Shown piece by piece: positions 8,052-17,571 of a DNA stretch of 64,000 nt; the first letter of the stretch is position 1; every line of letters starts with the position of its first letter. Origin of the DNA: Neobacillus pocheonensis. Lineage in GTDB: Bacteria; Bacillota; Bacilli; Bacillales; Cytobacillaceae. The notes below the pieces were generated by a model. That model made no database searches. It was not told the origin of the DNA and saw only the letters and a list, made by a program, of their open reading frames with translations. The DNA is taken from the NCBI GenBank assembly GCA_023702235.1, contig JAMQCR010000002.1, positions 310,001 to 374,000 of the forward strand. Reading direction: 5' to 3'. The position numbers and the translations under genes were made by a program.

Positions 8052-10475
8052 TTACAGTTTTACTCTTTGGAGTCTCAGTGCATTCAATATGACAGAGACT
8101 GAACTGAAAGCCATCGCTGCACCTGCTAACCAAGGTGCCAAAAGACCACTAGCCGCAATCGGAATACCAATACAATTGTAAGCTAACGCCAAAAATAGAT
8201 TTTGCCTTATATTCCGAATCGTTTTCTTACTCATAAAAATGGCATCAGCTATTGTATTTAAATCGCCTTTGATTAACGTAATATCAGCTGCCTCCATCGC
8301 TACATCCGTCCCTGTGCCTAAAGCCATTCCTATATCGGCAACAGCAAGAGCTGGGGCATCATTAATTCCATCACCAACCATGGCCACTTTTTTGCCTTCT
8401 ACTTGTAGTTTTTTAACTTCCTCTGCTTTCCCCTCTGGAAGAACCTCTGCAATCACATGATCGATTCCAACCTGTTTAGCAATAGACTCTGCCGTCCTTG
8501 AATTATCACCCGTAATCATAATGACATTGATATTTAAATCTTTTAGACGACGAACTGCTTCTTTTGAGGTGTCTTTAATAGCATCGGCTACAGCTATAAT
8601 CCCAATGTAGATTCCATCAAAACTTACTAGCATTGCTGTTTTACCATTAGATTCAAGGGACTCCATCGTCGAGATTGCTTCTGAAATATCAATTTCTTCG
8701 ATCAACATTAGTTTCCGTGTACCAATCAGAATCTTTTTATTATCAACCATCGCCTTTACTCCATAACCTGGAATGGCTTCGAATTCCTGAACCTCTGTAA
8801 GAGGAATATTCATTTCCTTTACACCTTCTACAATTGCTTGTGCTAAAGGATGTTCGGACTTGTTTTCAGCAGAAGCAACTAAGGACAAAAACTCATTTTT
8901 GATTGATTCGTGGACAATAACATCTGTTAACTGGGGAACCCCTTTGGTCACTGTACCTGTTTTATCAAGGATAACAGTGTCTATTCGATGTGTTCTTTCA
9001 AGGTGTTCTCCTCCTTTAAAGAGAATTCCAAATTCAGCAGCTCTCCCTGAACCAGCCATAATGGATGTAGGAGTAGCTAGACCCAAAGCACATGGACAGG
9101 CTATAACAAGAACAGCAATTAATTTTTCAAGAGCTGTCGCAAATTCACCTGGACTAATCCATATAAACCAGATTAAGAAGGTGACAACAGCAATCCCTAC
9201 AACAATTGGAACAAAGATTCCAGAGATTTGGTCTGCTAGTCGTTGGATCGGTGCCTTTGATCCTTGAGCTTCTTCCACTACTTTAATGATTTGGGCTAAC
9301 ACTGACTCCCGTCCTACTTTTGTTGCCTTTACTTTTAAAAATCCGTTTTTATTAATAGTCGCTCCGATGACGGAATCCCCTAATGTCTTATCCACGGGTA
9401 CACTTTCACCAGTTAACATGGATTCATCTAATGAAGATTGACCTTCCAAGATTTCACCATCAACTGGTACTTTTTCACCTGGCTTAATGTAAACAATGTC
9501 ACCTTCAACAACTTCTTCAAGAGGTATTTCTTTCTCTATTCCGTCTCGAACAACAATCGCTGTTTTAGCTTGTAAACCCATTAGCTTTTTAATGGCTTCC
9601 GACGATCGCCCTTTTGCTTTTGCTTCAAATAGCTTGCCTAAAAGGATTAAGGTAATTAAAATCGAACTTGTTTCAAAGTACAAATCAACCATTTGCGTAT
9701 AAACAGCAATTGTTTTTAAAGTCTCATACAGACTATAAAAAAAAGCTGCTGATGTCCCTAATGCGACAAGAACATCCATGTTCGCACTCTTATTTCTCAA
9801 TGCTTTATATGCACCAACATAAAATTGCTTACCAATAATAAATTGGACTGGAGTAGCAAGAGCCAATTGCACCCACGGGTTCATGAATATACCTGGAAGA
9901 TAAATAAAAGACGTAAATGAGAAATGGCTAACCATTGCCCATAATAACGGAAAAGACAGGATAGCTGAAAAAATAAATTTGCCTTGTTGTTTCTTTATTT
10001 GTTCCTGGCGGTGATCTACTCTTTCATTCTTTTCCTCTTTTGAAATAGCTCCATATCCTAATGATTGGACACGCTTAATGATTTCTTGGGGACCGATTAA
10101 CGACGGATTATATTCTACCGTTGCACTTTCTAGTGCCAAATTGACGGTCGCTTCGCTAACCCCTTCAAGTTTGTATAATCCCTTTTCAATCCTATTGGCA
10201 CAAGCCGCACATGTCATTCCTGTAATATCGAATTCCTTTTTTTCCTTTACAACATCATATCCTAAATCTTGAATTTTCTTTTGAAAATCCAGGTCAGATA
10301 ATAGCTCAGGATCATATTTTATGGTGGACTTCTCAAGTGCTAAATTGACGGTCGCTTCTTTTACGCCCTCCATTTTTTTGAGCACTTTTTCTATTCTTGT
10401 TGCACAGGCCGCACAAGTCATTCCTGTAATTTGAAAATTTGTTTCTTTTAATTCCTTACTTAGTTCCTTACTCAT
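8052..10475 (-). CDS. copA: copper-exporting P1B-type ATPase CopA
   Basis: This 807-residue ATPase pumps Cu(I) out of the cytoplasm. Two N-terminal heavy-metal domains carry GMTCAAC motifs (C21/C24 and C89/C92). Then come eight membrane helices with the CPC metal site (VIACPCALGLATP), the actuator TGES loop, the phosphorylation motif DKTGTVT, the SEHPLAQAI HP motif and GDGINDAPAL. Length and layout match Bacillus CopA. It is the last gene of csoR-copZ-copA and has its own CsoR-like operator at 10491-10510, so it can probably be induced separately. The reading frame is intact over 2.4 kb. Confidence 0.97.
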   Translation of the reverse strand: MSKELSKELKETNFQITGMTCAACATRIEKVLKKMEGVKEATVNLALEKSTIKYDPELLSDLDFQKKIQDLGYDVVKEKKEFDITGMTCAACANRIEKGLYKLEGVSEATVNLALESATVEYNPSLIGPQEIIKRVQSLGYGAISKEEKNERVDHRQEQIKKQQGKFIFSAILSFPLLWAMVSHFSFTSFIYLPGIFMNPWVQLALATPVQFIIGKQFYVGAYKALRNKSANMDVLVALGTSAAFFYSLYETLKTIAVYTQMVDLYFETSSILITLILLGKLFEAKAKGRSSEAIKKLMGLQAKTAIVVRDGIEKEIPLEEVVEGDIVYIKPGEKVPVDGEILEGQSSLDESMLTGESVPVDKTLGDSVIGATINKNGFLKVKATKVGRESVLAQIIKVVEEAQGSKAPIQRLADQISGIFVPIVVGIAVVTFLIWFIWISPGEFATALEKLIAVLVIACPCALGLATPTSIMAGSGRAAEFGILFKGGEHLERTHRIDTVILDKTGTVTKGVPQLTDVIVHESIKNEFLSLVASAENKSEHPLAQAIVEGVKEMNIPLTEVQEFEAIPGYGVKAMVDNKKILIGTRKLMLIEEIDISEAISTMESLESNGKTAMLVSFDGIYIGIIAVADAIKDTSKEAVRRLKDLNINVIMITGDNSRTAESIAKQVGIDHVIAEVLPEGKAEEVKKLQVEGKKVAMVGDGINDAPALAVADIGMALGTGTDVAMEAADITLIKGDLNTIADAIFMSKKTIRNIRQNLFLALAYNCIGIPIAASGLLAPWLAGAAMAFSSVSVILNALRLQRVKL

Positions 10476-10490
10476 ATTAATTACCTCTCT

Positions 10491-10510
10491 TATACTGGTA
10501 GGGGGTATAT
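10491..10510 (-). promoter_or_regulatory. CsoR-type operator before copA
   Basis: The sequence TATACTGGTAGGGGGTATA, on the opposite strand TATACCCCCTACCAGTATA, is a pseudo-palindrome with the C-rich core typical of CsoR operators. It lies 15-35 bases upstream of the copA ATG, between the copZ terminator and copA. CsoR binding is expected from the family and was not tested. Confidence 0.7.
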
Positions 10511-10521
10511 TTTTTTGTTAA

Positions 10522-10550
10522 AGATAACGTGCTTGAAGAGCACGTTATCT
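10522..10550 (-). terminator. hairpin between copZ and copA
   Basis: A 12-bp perfect stem (AGATAACGTGCT with AGCACGTTATCT) is followed on the minus strand by TTAACAAAAAAATA. It could reduce read-through from copZ into copA, which has its own operator just downstream. Confidence 0.6.
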
Positions 10551-10557
10551 ATTTATT

Positions 10558-10764
10558 CTATTCAACATCATAGCCTTGGTCATCGATTGTTTCTTTGATT
10601 TTACTTAATGATACTTCAGATGGATTAAATTCAACATCTACATTTCCTTCTTTTAAATGAACTTTTACGGATTTAACACCTTCTAATTTGCCCACACTGC
10701 CTTCAACAGCATTTACACAATGACCACAAGACATGCCATTAACCTTTAATGTTACGTTTTCCAT
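10558..10764 (-). CDS. copZ: copper chaperone CopZ
   Basis: This 68-residue ferredoxin-fold protein binds Cu(I) in the cytoplasm and delivers it to CopA and CsoR. The metal motif GMSCGHC places the ligands at C13 and C16. The length and the C-terminal GYDVE are typical of Bacillus CopZ. It lies 15 bases downstream of csoR, so the two are co-transcribed. Confidence 0.96.
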   Translation of the reverse strand: MENVTLKVNGMSCGHCVNAVEGSVGKLEGVKSVKVHLKEGNVDVEFNPSEVSLSKIKETIDDQGYDVE

Positions 10765-10779
10765 TTATAAACACTCCTT

Positions 10780-11100
10780 TTATTTTTTCAATAACCTTTC
10801 AATTGTTAAAAGAACCTCGTCTAAAACTTCTGTATCTCCTTCATTAATACGATCCAGTACACAAGTTTTCAAATGTCCTTCTAGAAGAATTTTTGCTACG
10901 CTGTTTAAAGCAGACTGTGTAGCTGCAATTTGGGTAATTACATCATCACAATAAGTGTCTTTTTCAATTAATCCTTTTATTCCACGAATTTGACCTTCAA
11001 TACGATTTAAACGAGTAACCAAATTTTTCTTGACCTTATCAGAATGATGGCTTTTCCTTCCTTCAGGAAGGTGGCAATCATGATTTATGTTTTCATCCAT
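10780..11100 (-). CDS. csoR: copper-sensing repressor CsoR
   Basis: This 106-residue helical repressor releases DNA on binding Cu(I). The ligand set C51, H76 and C80 (YCDDV, GHLKTC) matches the C-H-C signature of CsoR, and the RLNRIEGQIRGI segment is the family's DNA-binding helix. The His/Cys-containing N-terminal tail (NHDCHLPEGRKSHH) is longer than the minimal fold. It heads the csoR-copZ-copA operon and has an operator directly upstream. A GGAGG site precedes the ATG. Confidence 0.95.
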   Translation of the reverse strand: MDENINHDCHLPEGRKSHHSDKVKKNLVTRLNRIEGQIRGIKGLIEKDTYCDDVITQIAATQSALNSVAKILLEGHLKTCVLDRINEGDTEVLDEVLLTIERLLKK

Positions 11101-11124
11101 TATATCGCCTCCACAATTATATTA

Positions 11125-11147
11125 TACTATACCCCCCTATTGTATGT
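11125..11147 (-). promoter_or_regulatory. CsoR-type operator before csoR
   Basis: The stretch ACTATACCCCCCTATTGTAT lies 25-47 bases upstream of the csoR start. It shares the TATACCCCCYTA core with the site before copA, which suggests autoregulation. Confidence 0.65.
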
Positions 11148-11253
11148 GAAGGTTTTTTAAAAATTTTTTTAGTTTTCAAGAAATAAGATAACCATTGAAA
11201 GATTATTTAAATTCCCTGATTCAAATTTAATTGGATTGTTTTTATACACAAAA

Positions 11254-11280
11254 AAACACGTCAATTTATTTAACGTGTTT
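11254..11280 (-). terminator. Rho-independent terminator of the secreted-protein gene
   Basis: An AAACACGT/ACGTGTTT stem with a short loop is followed on the minus strand by TTTTTTTG, 30 bases after the stop of the gene ending at 11312. Confidence 0.75.
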
Positions 11281-11311
11281 GAACCCTAACATCTGCGATT
11301 TGCTTTTAACA

Positions 11312-11620
11312 TTATTTATTAATTTTAATTATGATGTTCTGACCGTATCGATTGGTTACATTGAAGTAGGTGTAGTTCTGACCTTCTTTTAAATGGGTAA
11401 AATACCAATGATTAAATGTTTGGAATACCTTATAGCCTTTCGGAGTTTTTGCTTCAAAGGAATGTTTATCCGCCCAGCCGATAAAGGTACCACTGATTGG
11501 CTTCTGAACCGTAACAACGTTTTTCACGGGTAAAGAAGTTGCTCCAGCTGCGGAATGGCTATTAGACAATAACACTCCTATCAACCCAAAAGATAGAACT
11601 GTAATTTTTTGTATTTTCAT
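11312..11620 (-). CDS. small secreted protein of unknown function
   Basis: I do not recognise this protein. The start MKIQKITVLSF at 11620 is preferred over an upstream in-frame start because a GGGGGG site lies 8 bases before it. A signal peptide spans about residues 1-28 (hydrophobic LSFGLIGVLLSN, then SHSAAGA). The mature part of roughly 75 residues is rich in aromatic and beta-prone residues (GTFIGWADKHSFEA, NHWYFTHLKEGQNYTYF), suggesting a small beta-barrel or SH3-like fold. It has its own terminator and is not clearly part of the copper operon. Confidence 0.6.
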   Translation of the reverse strand: MKIQKITVLSFGLIGVLLSNSHSAAGATSLPVKNVVTVQKPISGTFIGWADKHSFEAKTPKGYKVFQTFNHWYFTHLKEGQNYTYFNVTNRYGQNIIIKINK

Positions 11621-11774
11621 TGTATAGCCCCCCAGATAATTAAATTTTGAAGGTCCCATATCGTATTTTCAACTATTTCTACATGGTTTCTTACATTCCC
11701 TTTTTTATTTGTTCGATTTTTTTGTAACCGTTGGTTTTTTATAAGGATCTCATCATTAAAATTGAATAATGCTG

Positions 11775-12346
11775 CTAATTGCCAAAAACCATTTTTTGAG
11801 CAACAAATATATATAAGAAATCTTTTGGAAAAACACGTTTTATTATGGTTAAACCAGAATCTAATATTGCTTTTTCCATATCTGATGAAATATTCGTTGA
11901 TGAAGTGGTGGACCTAATGGGCTCTCCTTGGTTTCCCATTCAAAGCATAAAAGGCTTCCTCCTGGTTTTAATACACGTTGAACTTCAGCCAATGCCTTGG
12001 AAACAGGATGAACATAATGTAAAACAAGTGAAGCAATTACGCCATCGATTGAACCGTCGGACAATGGAATATCTTCAATAGAACCTTCAATTAATCGAAT
12101 ATTATAAATCGCTTCCTGTTCTATACGTAATTGAAGTTCATTTAACATTTCTTGTTCAATATCAAGTGCGTACACCATTCCTTTAGTTATTTTTGAAGCA
12201 GGGATAGAAAAAAATCCTGTCCCAGCGCCTAAGTCTAAAAGGTCATCATTTTCTTGAACTTGAAGTAACTGTAATATTTTCTCAGGAGGCAATGCTTCTT
12301 TCCTTTCAGGCATATCCAAGTTTTTCATCATTTCTTTATTATCCAT
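11775..12346 (-). pseudogene. class I SAM-dependent methyltransferase, frameshifted near the C-terminus
   Basis: The frame from 12346 encodes a Methyltransf_11-type protein with motif I LLDLGAGTGFFSIPA, the acidic loop ALDIEQEM, GSIEDIPLSDGSIDGV and the post-motif ALAEVQRVLKPGG. At about 11892 a single missing base shifts the frame, and the protein ends early at 11861. The alternative frame continues with SSDMEKAILDSGLTII and stops at 11775, giving the expected length of about 190 residues. The substrate is unknown. The genes on its right read the other way. Confidence 0.7.
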
Positions 12347-12416
12347 CTAATAAGCCCTCCAATCTGCATACTTTTTGCACAATATATGATTAAAATAAAC
12401 TTATTAAGCTTTAAGG

Positions 12417-13780
12417 ATGATTATCATGAAAATATCTTTTAAATTAGGTTTATGGTTCTTTGTATGTACTGTCATAATCGAAATGATCTCTATGTTATAC
12501 CTACATAGCAACATTATAAACTCTCGTGTTAGCCAAGAACTACAATCTCTTCAAGCTAGAGGAAATAACCACCGTGATGTATTAGAAATCTCTTCAGACC
12601 CTTCTACCCTTCATCATATTGGTTTAATGGAAACAAATACAGATACGGAAGTGGTCATTACGGATTTAAAAGGAAAGATTGTCCTTGCATCTGGCCAGTA
12701 GATAAAAACATCAAACATATTTTAAAAATACCAATTAAACATATTCCTCGGAAAGGATTGATTCTTCAGCCCGATTGGCAAAATGAAAAGTATATCTCAA
12801 CCGTAACTGAGATTAATAGAGGTATTGAAAACAAAGGTTACGTGTATATGTTTAAGAATACTAACGATGTTCAAAAATTAATATCCGAATTAAACCAGCA
12901 TTTTATCTTGGCTTCTGCATTAATATTATTTTTTATGTTATTTACGATTTACTTTTTATCAAAGGCATTAACAAAACCCTTAATATTCATGATAGAAGCA
13001 ACAAAAAAACTAAGCAAAGGGGATTTTTCCGTAAAACTTCCTGTAAGGTCAAAAGATGAATTGGGCGAGCTTTCAACTTCCATTCAAACATTGGCAAACG
13101 ATTTGAATTACTTAAAAAGCGAAAGAAATGAATTCTTGGCTAGCATTTCTCACGAACTTCGCACTCCGTTAACTTATGTTAAGGGGTATGCTGACATTGC
13201 TGGCCGACCTGGCATTGAAGAAACAGAGAGGACCCATTACTTAAAAATCATTAAAGAAGAAGGAGAACGCCTCAGTACACTGCTAGAAGAATTATTTAAC
13301 CTTGCGAAACTTGACCAAAATGAATTTACCATTAATAAAGAAAGGATAAATCTTTCAGATTTCTTGAGTTCTATTTATCAAAGAATCTTACCTGCCTTTA
13401 ACAACAAAGGCATTAAGTTGATTTTGGAATGTATGGACAACATATATCTCATATTGGACCCTATACGTTTTGAACAAGTTTTAATGAACCTTCTAGATAA
13501 TGCTCTAAAATATTCTAAAGAGCATTCAACCACTTATATAAACGCTTTTAATAAAGATGGGAATGTTCATTTGTCCATTCGTGATGAGGGAATAGGAATA
13601 CCAAAGGAAGACCTACCTTTTATATTTAATCGATTATTCCGAGTCGACAAATCCCGTTCACGGGCAACTGGGGGATTTGGAATTGGACTTGCTATTGTAA
13701 AGGAGTTGGTGGAAGCTCATGGAGGCCAAATTTTTATTGAAAGCGAAATTGGCAAGGTACATGCTTTACGATTATTTTAA
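12417..13780 (+). pseudogene. sensor histidine kinase beside an OmpR-type regulator, two frameshifts
   Basis: This is a membrane histidine kinase with TM1 at about residues 8-27, an extracellular sensor loop, TM2, HAMP (LIFMIEATKKLSKGDF), the H box SHELRTPL, an N box (LLDNALKYSKE) and G boxes (DEGIGIP, GGFGIGLAIVKEL). A missing C near 12693 splits the sensor region: the first frame stops at 12701 and the second continues from PVDKNIK. A missing G near 13753 changes the last residues from GKGTCFTIIL to GKVHALRLF. The likely start is ATG 12426, 9 bases after AAGGA. The response regulator follows 12 bases later. Confidence 0.78.
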
Positions 13781-13792
13781 AGGAGAACACAA

Positions 13793-14473
13793 ATGAAGAC
13801 CGTTTTGTTAGTTGATGATGAACAGAGAATGCTTGACCTTTTGGCTTTATACTTTACTCCGCATGATTATAGATGCTTCAAGAAAACATCAGGAATGGAT
13901 GCATTAACTTTTTTGGAGAATGAAAAGGTAGACATTGTTCTCCTTGATATAATGATGCCTGAAATGGATGGGTGGGCAACATGCGAAAAAATCCGTGAAT
14001 TTTCCGATGTTCCTATTATTATGCTGACTGCTCGAAGTGCCAAGGAGGAAATAGTCAAGGGTTTGAAAAAAGGTGCAGATGATTATGTATCTAAACCATT
14101 TAATGAAGAAGAATTATTAGCGAGAATGGAAGCAGTCATGAGAAGGTCTAACAATGTTCAGGATGAATCATTAAAATCTAATGGTTTAAATTTAGATGAA
14201 GAAGCCTTTGTAGCTACATATCAAAATCAGAAAATCCCGTTAACGGTGAAAGAATTTTCCTTGTTAAGCTTATTTTTGAATAATCCTAATAAAGTATTTT
14301 CAAGAGACCATATCATTTCAACTTTGTGGAGTTTTGACACAGAAACAGATTACAGAACGATTGATTCCCACATTAAAAATATAAGAGAAAAATTTCGCCA
14401 AGTTGGTTTTCCTATTGACGATCATTTGAAAACGGTTTGGGGTGTCGGATATAAATGGAATACAGAGGATTAG
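13793..14473 (+). CDS. OmpR/PhoB-family response regulator
   Basis: This 226-residue regulator has a receiver domain with D8/D9, the phosphoacceptor D52 (LLDIMMPEMDG), LTARS and SKPF motifs. A winged-helix DNA-binding domain follows (about residues 130-225) and ends KTVWGVGYKWN. It overlaps the restored end of the kinase gene, which marks them as a pair, and an AAAGGAG site precedes the ATG. The signal is unknown; the copper genes on either side suggest metal or envelope stress. A strong terminator follows. Confidence 0.92.
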   Translation: MKTVLLVDDEQRMLDLLALYFTPHDYRCFKKTSGMDALTFLENEKVDIVLLDIMMPEMDGWATCEKIREFSDVPIIMLTARSAKEEIVKGLKKGADDYVSKPFNEEELLARMEAVMRRSNNVQDESLKSNGLNLDEEAFVATYQNQKIPLTVKEFSLLSLFLNNPNKVFSRDHIISTLWSFDTETDYRTIDSHIKNIREKFRQVGFPIDDHLKTVWGVGYKWNTED

Positions 14474-14474
14474 A

Positions 14475-14504
14475 AAAAGAGCTTGGAATCCAAGCTCTTT
14501 TTTG
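14475..14504 (+). terminator. terminator, probably bidirectional
   Basis: The stem AGAGCTTGGA/TCCAAGCTCT is followed by TTTTTTG and preceded by AAAAA. It closes the kinase-regulator operon and also lies just after the convergent lipoprotein gene. Confidence 0.9.
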
Positions 14505-14512
14505 TTTCAATT

Positions 14513-15100
14513 TTATTTGGCTGAAAGTTCACTTTCAGTAACCCATTTATGATTTTTTACTGGTGATCCCCCAGTTGTAGGAGTGTAATCAACCATATAA
14601 ACAGTTGTGTGCTCAGCTGAATCAATTGTTCCTTTTGCACCCATCATACCTTCCATGTGGTCTGCATCTAAGGTAACTTTGGTTCCTGGTTTTAATGGTT
14701 CAGTGCCTGCATCTTTAATTTCTTCTTGAATAACCCATTTATGGTTTTTCACTTCTGGTCCCCCATTTGTCGGAGTGTAGGTCACAGCATATGCAGTCGT
14801 ATCATAAGCTCCCACAATTGTTACTTCAGCACCGTTCATACCCTCCATGTGGTCTGCTTTAATAACTGCCTTGCTTCCAACTTTAAATGTCGGGTTCTGT
14901 GCTACTTTTAAACCTTTAGGGACTTCAGCAGAACCAGATTTCATGTCGCCCATATCCATGTTTTTATCCATTTTCATATTTTTATGGTCCGTAATCCTTT
15001 TTTTATCCGAACTATTTTGATTACTACTGCTACTACAAGCAGATAACGCCAACATTAATATTAGGGTAACAATCCCTACTAAAAATTTTTTATTTTTCAT
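14513..15100 (-). CDS. ydhK: YdhK-family lipoprotein with two DUF1541 repeats
   Basis: This 195-residue protein has a lipoprotein signal (lipobox LSAC, C22), a Met/Lys/Asp-rich linker (KNMKMDKNMDMGDMKSG) and two tandem DUF1541 units of about 55 residues. Each unit contains ADHMEGM, GA-VTIVGA-like, YTPT-GG and VKNHKWV motifs. YdhK proteins often accompany copper-resistance genes in Firmicutes. The Met-rich linker and the neighbouring multicopper oxidase support a role in extracytoplasmic copper handling, but no activity is proven. Confidence 0.85.
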   Translation of the reverse strand: MKNKKFLVGIVTLILMLALSACSSSSNQNSSDKKRITDHKNMKMDKNMDMGDMKSGSAEVPKGLKVAQNPTFKVGSKAVIKADHMEGMNGAEVTIVGAYDTTAYAVTYTPTNGGPEVKNHKWVIQEEIKDAGTEPLKPGTKVTLDADHMEGMMGAKGTIDSAEHTTVYMVDYTPTTGGSPVKNHKWVTESELSAK

Positions 15101-15312
15101 TTCCTTTCCTCCTAAAAACTTATTTCGGAAGTATTCTACAACAAAAATGTGCAGAAATTATGGATTTTTATATATCAATAGTAACAAAGTTAAATTCCTC
15201 CTTGGAAATACAATTCAAATAATTCAGAATTTTAAAGAAAAACAAAAGAAACAAGAGGCTGAAATGTCAATGAATGTCTAGATAATACCCCTTTAACATT
15301 GTGTTTAACATT

Positions 15313-15363
15313 ATATTTCGAAAGAAAAGACCGACTTTAAAAGTCGGTCTTTTCTTTCGAAAT
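15313..15363 (-). terminator. long perfect hairpin after the multicopper oxidase gene
   Basis: A stem of about 22 bp (arms at 15313-15335 and 15341-15363) with a TTAA-type loop lies 20 bases after the stop of the oxidase gene. Its A/T-rich lower arms let it work on either strand, ending both the oxidase transcript and any read-through toward it. Confidence 0.8.
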
Positions 15364-15384
15364 ATTGTACGTTCAACAATATAA

Positions 15385-16848
15385 TTAATTGTATTTTACC
15401 AAACTTACCATTCCACTTTCAGCATGATGAAGTTCATGGCAATGGAATAGCCAATTACCAGGGTTATCAGCTACGAATTGAATTACATATGTTTCGTTTG
15501 GTTTAACATTTAATGTATCTTTCAATACCTCGGATCCAGTAAATGGTACTCCATTTCTTGATAACACTTGGAAATGATGCCCGTGAAGATGCATTGGATG
15601 GTCTACATTTGTTTCATTTGTTATCGTAAATCTAACTACGTCTCCTTTTTTAACATTATAGATTTCAGGATTAGGCATTTTTTTGCCATTTATAGTAAAT
15701 GTATTTCCTCCATCATTTGTACTTAAAGTCATTTGGTATTCTTTTGTTGGAGTTGAAACAGCCTTTTTACTACTTTCTCCGTAAGTGGCAAAATCAAAGT
15801 ATTTGTTTATTGTTCCTTCGGTTTTCACTTTTTGATTTTCATAGCCTTTATAGGTTAAAGGGATAACGGCTTTTAATTTGTCATTACTATCGGCGTAAAT
15901 CTTAATTTCCCAGTTGCCAGGATTATTGGCTTTGAATTCCACATCGTAACGTTCTCCAGGTGCAATTTGTATCAGTTGATTCCTGATTAAAGTTGGTTTA
16001 TTAACTTTTTCTCCATCATAACCTGTAACTTTAAATTCATGGGCCGGAATTTGAATATTTTGTGTAAATAAGCCTGTATTAACAAATCTCAATTTAACAG
16101 TATCTCCTTTTTTTACAACAATCGGTTGAATACTTGGTGAGGCCTTTCCGTTAATAATTGAAGTGTCATACATACTCATCATCATATCGGAATGACTAGA
16201 ATCACTTGTATGAGACTGAGATGTCCCACCCATGTTCATATTGCTCATATCCCCCATGTTGTCCATATTACTCATGTCACCCATGTTGCTCATATCCATT
16301 GAGCCCCTAGATGAACGTTCGTTGATCGTAATTGCTTTATCTACGTCTATTTTTTCGCCATTTTTTGGTTCTACAATTAACACACCATATAGTCCGTCCC
16401 CAATTTGAGTGGATTCGTTCGTATGAGAGTGATACCAATAGGTTCCTGGTTTAGGTGCTGTAAAGGTATAATCAAAGGTTTGCCCTGGTTTGATTGGTGT
16501 TTGTGTTACATCAGGCACACCATCCATTTTATTAGCATCCGATAATCCATGAAGATGTAGTGTGGTATCTTCTTTTAATGAGTTTTTGAAATGAATAGTG
16601 ACCTTTTGTCCTTCCTTAACTCGGATTTCTTGACCAGGTACTGATCCGTTGTATGTCATAGCTGTTTCCACTAATTTATTGTTATACTTAATTTTCTTTT
16701 CTTTTGCTTCTAAGTTGAGTGTCACGGAATTACCCTTGTTGCTCGTTTTATTGTTTGCCTTAGCCGTATTTTGATTATTGGAACATGCAGCTAAAAAGAC
16801 AGAAAATATAATCAAAAATAGTGGGATTATAAATAACCTTCTTTTCAT
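15385..16848 (-). CDS. multicopper oxidase, lipoprotein (CueO/CopA-type cuprous oxidase)
   Basis: This 487-residue oxidase carries a lipobox (LAAC, C22), so it should be anchored on the outer face of the membrane. The four copper motifs are present: HLHG, YWYHSHT, HPMHLHGH and HCHELHHAESGM, covering the T1, T2 and T3 sites. A Met-rich segment at about residues 185-225 (MDMSNMGDMSNMDNMGDMSN followed by NMNMGG and HSDMMMSMYD) is typical of enzymes that oxidise Cu(I) to the less toxic Cu(II). Neighbouring csoR-copZ-copA and ydhK fit this role. The frame is intact and a GGAGG site precedes the ATG. Confidence 0.94.
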   Translation of the reverse strand: MKRRLFIIPLFLIIFSVFLAACSNNQNTAKANNKTSNKGNSVTLNLEAKEKKIKYNNKLVETAMTYNGSVPGQEIRVKEGQKVTIHFKNSLKEDTTLHLHGLSDANKMDGVPDVTQTPIKPGQTFDYTFTAPKPGTYWYHSHTNESTQIGDGLYGVLIVEPKNGEKIDVDKAITINERSSRGSMDMSNMGDMSNMDNMGDMSNMNMGGTSQSHTSDSSHSDMMMSMYDTSIINGKASPSIQPIVVKKGDTVKLRFVNTGLFTQNIQIPAHEFKVTGYDGEKVNKPTLIRNQLIQIAPGERYDVEFKANNPGNWEIKIYADSNDKLKAVIPLTYKGYENQKVKTEGTINKYFDFATYGESSKKAVSTPTKEYQMTLSTNDGGNTFTINGKKMPNPEIYNVKKGDVVRFTITNETNVDHPMHLHGHHFQVLSRNGVPFTGSEVLKDTLNVKPNETYVIQFVADNPGNWLFHCHELHHAESGMVSLVKYN

Positions 16849-17161
16849 GATTTTTTCCTCCTAAAAAGATTTAACTTGCTTTATAAGTTTAAAATAGTAA
16901 AAAAATGTGCAGAAAGTATGAAATTTAGAAATGAAATTATTTCAAATTCCAATTAAGCCTTCAATGTTCATTAATTTGTCAAAATCTATAAGATGAAGAG
17001 TGCTAAAGAACGTTGAAAACAGCCATCAGCCATTCGAAGATCTACACAAATTCGCTTTTTGAACCTGCACATATTTTTAAGGGACATTACGCTCTGTCAT
17101 ACCAGAAACATGACTTGAATATATAGATGAAAACAGCAATTAAAAAATAAGGGGGATTTAC
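16849..17161. other. intergenic region between divergent genes
   Basis: These 310 bases separate the oxidase gene and the coat-like gene, which read away from each other, so promoters in both directions are expected here. I see no CsoR-like operator and no RNA structure. Confidence 0.4.
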
Positions 17162-17571
17162 ATGCAACTAAAAGCGATTGATTTGGGGCTTATGGCTGAA
17201 CACCTAACATACATAAAGGGGTTTTTAAAAAATTACAATCTTATTTTTGCTTAGCAAAAAATCCAACGTTAAAGCAGATTATCTATGAACAAATTTTAAT
17301 TATGAGTAACCACGTAGGGGTTATGATTAATTTAATCGACCCAGCCCAAAATGCTTCTGTTACGGTTTCGGCATTAAATCAAATCCAACCGGAAGAAATT
17401 CCATGCAAAGAACATGTCGTGAGTGATAAAACCATTTCATTTGAGGGAGGCCATATAGCTGAAACAATGTCTAAGGATAATTTTAGTTCATCCTTAAGTA
17501 TGAAGACACGCAATGTAAAGGACATCCACTTCCAAATGGCTCTCCAACAATTTGCACTACAGAAACGCTAG
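17162..17571 (+). pseudogene. CotF-like spore-coat protein, frameshifted
   Basis: A start at 17162 with an AAGGGGG site opens MQLKAIDLGLMAEHLT. One indel around 17208-17213 then moves the reading to a frame giving KGVFKKLQSYFCLAKN, KQIIYEQILIMSNHVGVM and so on to 17571. The joined product of about 135 residues resembles ferritin-like CotF-family coat proteins, with a helical N-terminal half, a central MSNHVGVMINLIDP helix and a C-terminal DIHFQMALQQFALQK helix. In sporulating bacilli these proteins go to the spore coat. The start codon and most helices are intact, so a recent break or a sequencing error is possible. Confidence 0.6.

Noticed and set aside
12417..13780. Programmed frameshifting in the kinase gene
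   Set aside because: No slippery heptamer or downstream structure is seen at either break, and both are simple one-base losses.
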